Position numbers and translations under genes: made by a program
Notes under the pieces: model-generated
Databases searched by the model: none
What the model was told of the DNA's origin: nothing
The model's input: only the letters and a program-made list of their open reading frames with translations
NCBI GenBank assembly: GCA_019347795.1
Contig: JAHWKS010000058.1
Location: forward strand, 1-12,437
DNA: 12,437 bases
DNA from: Planctomycetota bacterium
GTDB lineage: Bacteria; Planctomycetota; Planctomycetia; Pirellulales; Pirellulaceae
Direction: 5' to 3'
Part shown: piece by piece, positions 1-6,050 of the stretch
How positions within the stretch are numbered: position 1 is the stretch's first letter
Layout: each line of letters starts with the position of its first letter

Positions 1-5
1 TTCTC

Positions 6-35
6 TGACGAAGCGGCTGCTTCACTGTTTCGTCA
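6..35. repeat. Inverted repeat / hairpin at the left edge
   Basis: The arms TGACGAA (6-12) and TTCGTCA (29-35) are perfect reverse complements around a 16-nt loop. A competing shorter hairpin, GAAGC (10-14) with GCTTC (19-23), can also form. It lies about 90 nt beyond the stop of the minus-strand NHL gene and could be a terminator or part of an intergenic repeat unit. The window begins here, so its true left limit is unknown. Confidence 0.35.
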
Positions 36-52
36 CCTCAAACCTAAAAAAT

Positions 53-110
53 ATCCGTGTTCATCCGTGTTCATCCGTGGCTGATCTCTTCTTGCGAAGC
101 ATCCGTGGCT
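53..110. repeat. 10-bp-period ATCCGTG repeat
   Basis: Three abutting 10-mers, ATCCGTGTTC (53-62), ATCCGTGTTC (63-72) and ATCCGTGGCT (73-82), are followed after 18 nt by a fourth, ATCCGTGGCT (101-110). Read on the minus strand this is a chain of CACGGATGAA units ending in ATTTTTTAGG, directly 3' of the NHL gene. From memory, CACGGATGAACACGGAT-type strings recur between genes in planctomycete and other bacterial genomes and give spurious peptides such as IRVHPW. It is probably a dispersed non-coding repeat, and its T-run could help end NHL transcription. The copies are seen directly; the family assignment is recalled. Confidence 0.7.
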
Positions 111-122
111 TCTTGTTTCGGT

Positions 123-1070
123 TCACAACCGGATTCTCTGTACGCGGTGGTTGTAGGTGTCCAGCACGTGGACGCGGCCGCGGCTGTCGAGCACGAGGGC
201 CCACGGGTTGTGCAGCTCGCCTTCGCGGCGGCCTTGCACGCCCCAGCAGCCGACGCTCACGCCGTCGGTCGTGAACTTCTGCACGCGGTGGTTGCCGAAC
301 TCGCACACGTAGACGTGACCGTCGCCGTCGAGCGCGAGATCGTAAGGATAACACAACTGACCCGGCTCGGCCCCTTGCTCCCCCCAAACTCTCGCCAGCT
401 TCGGTTCGTCTCCGGAGACGTCGAAGACCTGGATGCGATGATTGCAGGCGTCCGCGACCCAAAGCTGGTCGCGCTCGTCGATCGCCAGGTTCTGCGGCCG
501 GATGAACTGGCCCGGCTCTTCGCCGTGCCCGCCCCACTGAAGGACGAACTCTCCCTCGGGCGTGAACTTCTGAATGCGGTCGTACTCTCCGTACTCGGCG
601 ATGTAATAATTGCCGCGCGAGTCCTGCACCGCGTCGGTGACGAAGTTGAACTCGCCCGGCCCATGCCCGCACACGCCGCCGATGGTGCGATCGCGGAGCA
701 TCTTCCCCCCCGGCGTGTAAAACAGCGTGCGGAAATAATGCGTGTCGGCCACGAGCAGATTCCCCTGGCGATCGAACGAGAGCCCCGACGGCTTGCCTTT
801 CTCAATCGTCGGCGTCCGCCAACTGCGAAGGAACTCTCCCTCAGGCGAGAACACCTGAATCCGCCCGGTCATATCGACAATGTAAAGCTGATCGTCGCCG
901 TCGATCGCCATCGCCCGCGGCTTCGAGAATTCTCCCTCCGCCACGCCCCGCTCCCCCCAGACGCTCTCCAATCCCTGCCGCGAACCCACGACGGGAATGC
1001 ACCCGCACATGAGCGCGGCGGCGGCGAGGACAAGGCCGAGACGAGGAAGAAGAGAACCCATGGCTCGCAT
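123..1070 (-). CDS. NHL-repeat beta-propeller lipoprotein
   Basis: This 315-residue protein starts MRAMGSLLPR; an in-frame ATG three codons later (1061) is an equally good start. Residues 5-24 form a hydrophobic signal ending in LMCGC. Cys24 is the likely lipidated residue, although Met at -3 makes the lipobox imperfect. After it come six NHL blades, at about residues 48-78, 94-122, 141-173, 189-220, 239-270 and 286-315. Each has the pattern P-x-x-(L/M)-A-(I/L)-D followed by D/E-x-x-N-H-R-(I/V)-Q-x-F, and the last blade ends the protein at NHRVQRIRL. Six blades are enough for a closed propeller. NHL propellers bind proteins, nucleic acids or ligands; some related ones are lyases, but I see no catalytic signature here. 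The protein probably sits in a membrane facing the periplasm or outside. It is transcribed divergently from the MFS gene, with a TATAAT touching its start codon. A frame continues upstream to 1484, but that part is Arg-rich and lacks a signal sequence, so I reject it. The partner is unknown. Confidence 0.88.
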   Translation of the reverse strand: MRAMGSLLPRLGLVLAAAALMCGCIPVVGSRQGLESVWGERGVAEGEFSKPRAMAIDGDDQLYIVDMTGRIQVFSPEGEFLRSWRTPTIEKGKPSGLSFDRQGNLLVADTHYFRTLFYTPGGKMLRDRTIGGVCGHGPGEFNFVTDAVQDSRGNYYIAEYGEYDRIQKFTPEGEFVLQWGGHGEEPGQFIRPQNLAIDERDQLWVADACNHRIQVFDVSGDEPKLARVWGEQGAEPGQLCYPYDLALDGDGHVYVCEFGNHRVQKFTTDGVSVGCWGVQGRREGELHNPWALVLDSRGRVHVLDTYNHRVQRIRL

Positions 1071-1076
1071 ATTATA
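1071..1076 (-). promoter_or_regulatory. TATAAT -10 box abutting the NHL start codon
   Basis: The minus strand reads GGCTATAATATGCGAGCCATG, so a perfect TATAAT ends one base before the first ATG. No good -35 is seen at 16-18 bp. If this box is used, transcription would start about 7 nt downstream, close to the second ATG at 1061, giving a leaderless or nearly leaderless mRNA. No Shine-Dalgarno sequence precedes either ATG, which fits. The use of the box is inference. Confidence 0.4.
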
Positions 1077-1147
1077 GCCGAGTTTTGGTTTTTTAGAAGT
1101 AGTTGGCGGCAAGAAATGGCGGGCTTTCAAAGCTGAGTCAGTCAGAG

Positions 1148-1163
1148 GGTGAACTTGTTCACC
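1148..1163. promoter_or_regulatory. Perfect 7+2+7 palindrome, candidate operator
   Basis: GGTGAAC (1148-1154), two bases TT, then GTTCACC (1157-1163) form a perfect dyad. It lies 111 bp before the MFS start at 1275 and 77 bp from the NHL start, inside the divergent control region. This size and spacing is typical of a dimeric repressor site. A weak -35-like TTGTTC (1156-1161) overlaps its right arm. No regulator gene is visible in the window. A short stem-loop in a transcript is the alternative. Confidence 0.45.
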
Positions 1164-1274
1164 GCCGACCGTTAGCGTACTTTGGCCGTGCCGATCATTG
1201 TTCGTCGCCTTCACGTCCACCGCAACCGCCCCACCGCCGCCCGATCGGCAGGCGGGACGCCCCGGGCTTACTCG

Positions 1275-2651
1275 ATGAACCAGGACACCTCGAACCCTTT
1301 CTCGCGGGAAACCGTTGTTGCGGACGGCGAATCTTCGCCGCTTGTCCAGCAGCGGCCGACGGGTGCGCGGTATGCGGTGCTGGCGTGGCTCTGTGCGGCG
1401 GCGGCGATTGCTTATATCTGCCGCAACAGCATCGGCGTGGCGGAGAGCACGATCCGGGCGGAACTGGGGCTGACCACCGATCAAACCTCCTACATCATGC
1501 TGGCGTTCTTCCTGGCGTATGCGCTGGCGCAGATGCCGACCGGATGGCTCGGCGACCGCCTCGGCAGCCGGGCGATGTTGCCCGTATTGGCGCTCGGCTG
1601 GTCGGCCGCCACCGCGGCCATGGGGCTGGCCGCGGGGGCGATGTTTCTCATCGCGACGCGGGTGGTGAACGGAATCGCGCAGGCGGGGCTGTTTCCCTGC
1701 GCCACCAACACGATCTCCAAGTGGTCTCCGCTTTCGCAGCGGGCCGTCGCCAGCGGGACGATGGGAAGCTTCATGTCGGTCGGGGGCGCCATCGGCTCCG
1801 TCCTTACCGGTTACCTGCTGATCTGGATCGGCTGGCGGTGGACCTTCGTGAGCTTCAGCATCCTGGGCGTCTTCTGGGCGCTAGGGTTCTTCGTGTGGTT
1901 TCGCGATCGGCCGCAAGAGCATCCCCGCGTCAACGACGCGGAGCTGGCGCTGATCGAGCACGGCCGCGAGAAACCGAAGAAGGAAGACACGGGGGGCGTA
2001 CCGACGCCGTGGCTCGCATTTCTCACGAGTCCGGCTACGTGGTGGATCTGCGGTCAGCAGTTTTGCCGCGGAGCGGGGCAAATCTTCTTCGCGAGTTGGT
2101 TCCCCACGTTCCTGCAGGAGTCGCGCGGCGTGTCGGTCGAAGGCTCGGGCCTCCTCAACATGTTGCCGCTGTTGGCGCTGGTGGCGGGGGCGTTTTTGGG
2201 AGGGGCCGCGTCCGACCTCGTGTTGCACGTGACGGGGAGCCGGTGGCTGGCCCGCTCGGGCGTGGCCGGCGCCAGCATGATCTTCTGTGCGGTCTTCGTC
2301 GGGCTGGCGTTCTTCATCCAGAACCCGCTGCTGGCGGTGGTGGTGATCAGCATCGGCACCTTCGGCTCGGCGGTGGGCGGGCCTTGCGCTTATACGATCA
2401 CGATCGACATGGGCGGCCGGCACGTGGCGACGCTCTTCGGCGCGATGAACATGATCGGCAACCTGGGCGCCATGGCGTTCATCCGCCTCGTGCCGCTGTT
2501 CCAGAAGTGGACGCAAAGCTGGGATGCAGTGCTCTTGCTCTTCGCCGCGGTCTACGTCGCCGCCGCCGTCTGCTGGCTGCTGCTGAACCCCAACGGCACG
2601 GTATTTGAACAAGCGCTCGTCGGCGCGAGAACCTCGCACGATCCGCGATAG
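1275..2651 (+). CDS. MFS transporter, anion:cation symporter type
   Basis: This is a 458-residue polytopic membrane protein. I chose the ATG at 1275 (MNQDTSNPF); the frame opens at 1182, but the extra 31 residues are basic, repetitive and unlike a protein N-terminus. The first membrane helix begins near residue 31. The signature MFS loop between helices 2 and 3 is present as GWLGDRLGSR at residues 90-99. A hydrophilic central loop (HPRVNDAELALIEHGREK) splits two six-helix halves. This loop, with its E/D-x-E-x-x-x-I-E pattern, and the overall layout resemble the ACS family, which imports hexuronates, glucarate, galactonate, phthalate or similar organic anions by cation symport. The exact substrate cannot be read from sequence. 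No Shine-Dalgarno sequence is obvious. No catabolic enzyme flanks it; the palindrome at 1148-1163 may control it. The call to MFS is firm and the subfamily is likely. Confidence 0.9.
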   Translation: MNQDTSNPFSRETVVADGESSPLVQQRPTGARYAVLAWLCAAAAIAYICRNSIGVAESTIRAELGLTTDQTSYIMLAFFLAYALAQMPTGWLGDRLGSRAMLPVLALGWSAATAAMGLAAGAMFLIATRVVNGIAQAGLFPCATNTISKWSPLSQRAVASGTMGSFMSVGGAIGSVLTGYLLIWIGWRWTFVSFSILGVFWALGFFVWFRDRPQEHPRVNDAELALIEHGREKPKKEDTGGVPTPWLAFLTSPATWWICGQQFCRGAGQIFFASWFPTFLQESRGVSVEGSGLLNMLPLLALVAGAFLGGAASDLVLHVTGSRWLARSGVAGASMIFCAVFVGLAFFIQNPLLAVVVISIGTFGSAVGGPCAYTITIDMGGRHVATLFGAMNMIGNLGAMAFIRLVPLFQKWTQSWDAVLLLFAAVYVAAAVCWLLLNPNGTVFEQALVGARTSHDPR

Positions 2652-2944
2652 GATCCGGCGTTCCGTCCTTCTGGTCGCCCCTTCAGGCCTTCGGGGCGGC
2701 GGAAAGACGCAATTTCAAAACTGACGCGTCGGGACGCTCGAGGGGCGCGGTGAGTCGCGCAATTCGCCGCGCGCGACGGAAAAAGCGACAGCGCCAAGGA
2801 GCCTATAACGTTTGCTGAAATCCCCAAACCCCGGGAAGTCCGGGCTTCTCGTAATTCAGCCGCCGTCTCCAGGCGCCGGCGCCGGCTTTGCTATAATTAC
2901 GGAGGAACTGTCTCGCTCCCTATCCGACTCTTACTGAGAAACCG
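2652..2944. other. Intergenic region, MFS to squalene-cyclase-like gene
   Basis: There is no gene here. Next to the MFS stop is a stem CGCCCC (2676-2681) / GGGGCG (2693-2698) with an 11-nt loop, a weak terminator candidate without a T-run. A second small stem is CCCGG (2830-2834) / CCGGG (2840-2844). A GC-rich palindrome and a TATAAT precede the next gene and are listed separately. Confidence 0.5.
2872..2897 (+). promoter_or_regulatory. TATAAT -10 box with upstream GC palindrome
   Basis: A perfect TATAAT lies at 2892-2897, 47 bp before the next start codon. The place where a -35 would sit holds overlapping perfect palindromes, GGCGCCGGCGCC (2872-2883) and GCCGGCGCCGGC (2875-2886), and no TTGACA-like hexamer. 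The promoter may therefore need an activator bound at the palindrome, or the palindrome may be chance in GC-rich DNA. The expected leader is about 40 nt. Confidence 0.45.
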
Positions 2945-4072
2945 ATGCCCTCGAATACGCGCATCCGCGGCTGTCTTCCCTTGGCCCTCCTGGCTCTGCT
3001 CGCGGTCCCGGCCTTCGCCGACGATCGGCCGGCTTCCGAAAACACCGCCGCTTTGTATGAGCAGTCGGTCGCCAAAGGCATCAGTTATCTGATCACCAAC
3101 GGCCAGGCGCCCGACGGCTCATTCAGCAGCCAAACGGGAACCGGAGTCACCTCGCTGGCGACCACTGCACTTTTGCGGCACGGGGTTCCCGTCGATTCCG
3201 AGGCGGTGTCCAAGGCCCTGAAGTTTATCGAGAAGCACATCCAGCCCGACGGCGGCATCTACCAGCCCGGCTCCAACCACCGCAATTATGAAACGTGCCT
3301 GGCGATCCTCTGCCTGAGCGAGGCGAACCAGGACGGCCGGTACGACGAGACAATCGCCCGCGCCGACGGCTTCATCAAGGGCATTCAGTGGGACGCCGAA
3401 GAAGGGAAGGACGTCTCCGACCCGGCCTATGGCGGCGCCGGCTACGGCAGTCATAAACGGCCCGACCTCTCGAACACCAGCTTCCTGATCGACGCCCTCA
3501 AGGCTGCGGGCAACGACGAGAACAGCGAGGCCATCCAGCGGGCGTTGATCTTCGTCTCCCGCAGCCAGAACCTGGAGACGGAGCACAACACGACCCCCTT
3601 CGCCGCCAAGAATCCCGACGGCGGCTTTTACTACACGCCCGCCGCCGGCGGAACCAGCCAGGCCGGCGAAACGCCGCAGGGCGGCCTGCGGAGCTACGGC
3701 TCGATGACCTACTCCGGCCTCAAGAGCATGCTCTACGCCGGCGTGAGCGAAGACGACCCGCGCGTGAAGGCGGCGGTCAATTGGCTCCGCAAGCACTACG
3801 ACCTGGAGGAGAACCCCGGCATGGGCGCCGCGGGCCTCTACTATTACTATCACGTTTTCGCCAAGGCCCTGGATGCGCTGGGCCAAGACACGTTCGTCGG
3901 CGAAGACGGCAAGCACGACTGGCGGGCCGAGCTGATCGCCGAGCTAGCCTCCCGCCAGCAGAAGAACGGCGCCTGGATCAACGAGCAGAACGACCGCTGG
4001 CTCGAGGGGGACGCCAACCTGGTGACCTCCTACGCCCTCCTCGCCCTCCGCTACTGCCGGCCGGAGAAGTAG
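2945..4072 (+). CDS. Secreted prenyltransferase/squalene-oxidase repeat protein
   Basis: The protein has 375 residues. Residues 1-25 are a classical Sec signal (basic start, LPLALLALLAV core) with probable cleavage at AFA|DD. The mature part is a chain of alpha-helical repeats with the Gly/aromatic turns of the terpene-cyclase alpha-alpha barrel: PDGSFSS (57-62), PDGGIYQPG (101-109), YGGAGYG (162-168), PDGGFYY (224-230), GGLRSYGSMTYSGL (246-259) and KNGAWIN (340-346), each followed by an xxATxxALxAL-type helix. I do not see the DxDD acid motif of squalene-hopene cyclases, and the protein is far shorter than the roughly 630 residues of those enzymes. A real cyclase is therefore unlikely. Such secreted repeat proteins are common in planctomycetes and of unknown function; binding of a ligand or protein is my guess. 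Its start lacks a strong Shine-Dalgarno sequence. It seems to be transcribed alone. Confidence 0.87.
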   Translation: MPSNTRIRGCLPLALLALLAVPAFADDRPASENTAALYEQSVAKGISYLITNGQAPDGSFSSQTGTGVTSLATTALLRHGVPVDSEAVSKALKFIEKHIQPDGGIYQPGSNHRNYETCLAILCLSEANQDGRYDETIARADGFIKGIQWDAEEGKDVSDPAYGGAGYGSHKRPDLSNTSFLIDALKAAGNDENSEAIQRALIFVSRSQNLETEHNTTPFAAKNPDGGFYYTPAAGGTSQAGETPQGGLRSYGSMTYSGLKSMLYAGVSEDDPRVKAAVNWLRKHYDLEENPGMGAAGLYYYYHVFAKALDALGQDTFVGEDGKHDWRAELIAELASRQQKNGAWINEQNDRWLEGDANLVTSYALLALRYCRPEK

Positions 4073-4098
4073 GCGCCCGACGCCAGGCGGTTGAAGGA

Positions 4099-4155
4099 TC
4101 ACCGCGGCGCGGCATCTTCGACGATGCGAATCTCGTCGTCGCTGAGGCCGTTTTT
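4099..4155 (-). pseudogene. Possible remnant of a protein C-terminus
   Basis: On the minus strand the codons before a TGA read KNGLSDDEIRIVEDAAPR. They are preceded at once by an in-frame stop and a run of six A. The string resembles the YGLTxEEIxIVE ending that I recall from the C-termini of Eco57I-type and related restriction-modification methylases. No start, SAM motif or other part of such an enzyme is found nearby on either strand, so if real it is a short decayed relic. Chance is possible: the stretch is only 18 residues. Confidence 0.2.
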
Positions 4156-4298
4156 TCAGGCAACGCCCGGCACACCGGATGAAGCGACTGGGGATGATCC
4201 TCTTCGGAAGAGACGACGGCACGAGCGAGCGCCGATTAAACGGATCTACTGCAACGCCGCCACGAATAGTATGTGTGCAGCGATGCGCGAGCGCGGAA

Positions 4299-4319
4299 GC
4301 GGCCGGCGTGAACGGCCGC
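4299..4319. repeat. 7-bp perfect hairpin upstream of the oxidoreductase
   Basis: GCGGCCG (4299-4305) and CGGCCGC (4313-4319) pair perfectly around the loop GCGTGAA. No T-run follows in either direction, so it is a poor intrinsic terminator. It lies just before the promoter-like pair at 4324-4352 and might be an operator or the end of upstream transcription. Confidence 0.35.
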
Positions 4320-4323
4320 ACGA

Positions 4324-4352
4324 TTGACCGACCGTCCTCTGTGGCGGATGAT
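4324..4352 (+). promoter_or_regulatory. Candidate sigma70-type promoter for the oxidoreductase gene
   Basis: TTGACC (4324-4329, five of six to TTGACA) is followed after exactly 17 bp by GATGAT (4347-4352, four of six to TATAAT). The predicted start point would be near 4359, giving a leader of about 40 nt that contains the strong Shine-Dalgarno sequence of the next gene. A small stem GCGGA/TCCGC overlaps the -10 box. Confidence 0.35.
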
Positions 4353-4389
4353 GTCCGCGGGCGCTAAGCCACGCTTCTTTCAACGCTTG

Positions 4390-4396
4390 GGAGGTG
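4390..4396 (+). promoter_or_regulatory. Strong Shine-Dalgarno sequence
   Basis: GGGAGGTGA precedes the ATG at 4401, with GGAGGTGA about 4 nt from the start codon. It is the best ribosome-binding site in the window and fixes the start of the oxidoreductase at 4401. Confidence 0.75.
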
Positions 4397-4400
4397 AACC

Positions 4401-5717
4401 ATGTCCGATCGAACCAGCCGTCGCGACTTTCTGGGGCATGCTTCCGCCGGGGCTCTTGCTGCCGCTGCGCTGTCGGCCGGCGGGGCGCCGGCTGCCCAGC
4501 GAGGCGAGGACCGGCTCGTGGTTGGGCTGATCGGCTGCGGCGGCCGCGGCGTGCATAACGCCCGGTCGTTCAAGAGCGTGCCGGGGGTCGAGCTGGCTTA
4601 CGTGTGCGATGTCGATGAAGGGCGGCGATCAGCGGCGGCGAAGAGTTTGAGTGTTGACGCCGGGCGAGCGGTCGCCGATCTGCGGCGGATCCTGGATGAC
4701 AAGAGGGTGGATGCGGTGATCGTCGCCACACCCGATCACTGGCATTCTCCCGCGGCGATTCTGGCCTGCGAGGCGGGGAAGCATGTCTACGTGGAGAAGC
4801 CGATCTCGCACAACATCCGCGAAAGCCGGCTGCTGGTCGAGGCGGCCGAGCGAAATAGCTCGCTTGTGCAGCACGGCACGCAATGCCGCAGCACGTCGAT
4901 GATGATCGAGGCGGTCAAGCTGCTGCGAGACGGGGTGATCGGCGAGGTGCTGCAGGCGAAGTGCTGGAACATTCAGCGCCGCAGCTCCATCGGTCGCGGC
5001 GAGAACGTCGAGCCGCCCGCCGGGCTCGACTACGATTCCTGGGTCGGCCCGGCGCCGATGATCCCCTACCGCACGAACCGCGTCCACCACCGCTGGACGT
5101 GGTGGCGCCACTTCGGCGCCGGCGACATGGGGAACGACGGCGTGCACGACATTGACTACACCCGCTGGGGCTTGGGCGTGGACGGCCATCCCAGCAAGGT
5201 GTCGGCCCTGGGAGGCAAGTTCTTCTTCGACGACGACGGCGAATTCCCCGACACCCAGCAAGTCACATTCGAGTATCCCGGCGACGGCAAGCCGGGAAAC
5301 CGGCGCCTGTTGGTCTACGAGCAGCGGCTCTGGTCCACGAACTATCCGCACCAGTGCGACAGCGGCGCCGAGTTCTACGGCACCAAGGGCCAGATGTTTC
5401 TCAGCCGCCGCGGCAAGATCGAGGTGCTGGGGGACCGGAACGTGAAGGTCCCGATCTCAATCGAACCTCGGGCTCAGGACGACGCGGCCCATGTGCGCAA
5501 CTTCTGCGACGCCGTCCGCGGGCGGGCGACGCTCACCGCCGACGCGCTCACCGGCCACCTCTCGACCAGCCTCTGCCACCTGGGGAATATCGCCACGCGC
5601 CTCGGCCGATCGCTCGACTTCGATTCCCAAGCCGAACAGATCCTCGGCGACGAAGAAGCCGATGCCCTGGTCCGCCGCGACTACCGCGAGCATTGGTCCA
5701 CGCCGCGCGAGGCATAA
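4401..5717 (+). CDS. Tat-exported Gfo/Idh/MocA family oxidoreductase
   Basis: The protein has 438 residues. It begins with a twin-arginine signal: SRRDFLG at residues 6-12 and a weakly hydrophobic Ala-rich stretch to about residue 33. The NAD(P)-binding Rossmann fold follows, with GLIGCGGRG at 42-50, the acidic strand-2 end CDVDE near 69-73, and ATPDHWHSPA at 109-118. EKP at 132-134 holds the family's conserved catalytic lysine. The C-terminal substrate domain carries GNDGVHDIDYTRWGLG at 244-259, whose His and Asp are typical active-site positions. Members oxidise or reduce sugars, inositols or their derivatives. The Tat signal implies that the protein folds with its cofactor in the cytoplasm and then acts in the periplasm or at a membrane; this subgroup is abundant in planctomycetes. 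The substrate is unknown. It is preceded by a strong Shine-Dalgarno sequence and its own promoter candidate, with no co-directional gene closer than 330 nt, so it is probably monocistronic. Confidence 0.93.
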   Translation: MSDRTSRRDFLGHASAGALAAAALSAGGAPAAQRGEDRLVVGLIGCGGRGVHNARSFKSVPGVELAYVCDVDEGRRSAAAKSLSVDAGRAVADLRRILDDKRVDAVIVATPDHWHSPAAILACEAGKHVYVEKPISHNIRESRLLVEAAERNSSLVQHGTQCRSTSMMIEAVKLLRDGVIGEVLQAKCWNIQRRSSIGRGENVEPPAGLDYDSWVGPAPMIPYRTNRVHHRWTWWRHFGAGDMGNDGVHDIDYTRWGLGVDGHPSKVSALGGKFFFDDDGEFPDTQQVTFEYPGDGKPGNRRLLVYEQRLWSTNYPHQCDSGAEFYGTKGQMFLSRRGKIEVLGDRNVKVPISIEPRAQDDAAHVRNFCDAVRGRATLTADALTGHLSTSLCHLGNIATRLGRSLDFDSQAEQILGDEEADALVRRDYREHWSTPREA

Positions 5718-5748
5718 TCGATTCACCCCCGCCGACGCGCAGCCGCTG

Positions 5749-5766
5749 CGGTGATGTCGATCACCG
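5749..5766. terminator. Hairpin after the oxidoreductase gene
   Basis: CGGTGAT (5749-5755) and ATCACCG (5760-5766) pair perfectly with a 4-nt loop, 31 nt after the oxidoreductase stop. Only TTCG follows, not a T-run, so termination would be inefficient or factor-assisted. It could instead protect the mRNA 3' end. Confidence 0.4.
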
Positions 5767-6007
5767 TTCGTAGGCCGCCGCCCTTCCGGTTTTGTGCCGG
5801 ATTTCACGTAATGCGATTATCGTGGTGATTCCTTCGGCTTGGGAATCGGTTATCGCGGCCTCGCTTATCTGTCGAATCGAAGGGGAGAAAACCTCCGTCG
5901 CCGATTCCGCCAGCCGCGAATGTGACGGTTCAACCCTTCTGGAAACCGTACCAGGACGGTTCGTCGAATTCGCGATTGCGGTACGTTCCGCGCCCCGGCA
6001 TGACGCC

Positions 6008-6030
6008 ACTGGACAATCAGCCGGTCCAGT
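6008..6030 (+). promoter_or_regulatory. Leader hairpin before the outer-membrane protein gene
   Basis: ACTGGAC (6008-6014) and GTCCAGT (6024-6030) form a perfect 7-bp stem with the loop AATCAGCCG. It ends 4 nt before the Shine-Dalgarno region AAAGGAGA (6035-6042). In an mRNA it would sit at the edge of the ribosome-binding site and could affect translation or stability. As DNA it could be an operator. Confidence 0.4.
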
Positions 6031-6034
6031 CTAC

Positions 6035-6042
6035 CAAAGGAG
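6035..6042 (+). promoter_or_regulatory. Shine-Dalgarno sequence deciding the start at 6051
   Basis: AAAGGAGA ends 8 nt before the ATG at 6051. The reading frame is open from 5922, but this site and the signal peptide that begins at 6051 settle the start. Confidence 0.75.
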
Positions 6043-6050
6043 ATCGTTCG

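Larger units (their letters stand above)
4073..4400. other. Intergenic region before the oxidoreductase gene
   Basis: These 328 nt hold no convincing intact gene. Short frames of 60-125 codons on both strands are Arg/Pro/Ala-rich and look like chance products of GC-rich DNA. What can be seen is a short protein-like stretch on the minus strand (4099-4155), a 7-bp hairpin (4299-4319), a 5-bp hairpin (4344-4358) and a promoter-like pair (4324-4352). Confidence 0.5.
5718..6050. other. Intergenic region before the outer-membrane protein gene
   Basis: No gene is supported in these 333 nt. Reading frames run through it, and one extends the downstream gene upstream to 5922, but they lack a ribosome site and protein character. 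Structures are a hairpin at 5749-5766, a stem GATTCC (5827-5832) / GGAATC (5842-5847) and a hairpin at 6008-6030. A weak promoter-like pair is TTGTGC (5792-5797) with GATTAT (5815-5820), 17 bp apart; it would give a leader of about 220 nt. Confidence 0.45.

Noticed and set aside
57..1136. Plus-strand frame of 359 codons opposite the NHL gene
   Set aside because: It begins in the ATCCGTG repeat (FIRVHPWL, a typical spurious peptide) and then mirrors the six-bladed NHL protein.
1103..2608. Plus-strand frame of 501 codons overlapping the MFS gene
   Set aside because: It is an Arg/Gly-rich out-of-frame reading of the transporter and has no hydrophobic segments or motifs.
4091..4367. Short plus-strand frames between the squalene-cyclase-like gene and the oxidoreductase
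   Set aside because: They are 62-78 codons long, rich in Arg and Pro, lack ribosome sites and cross the 4299-4319 hairpin.
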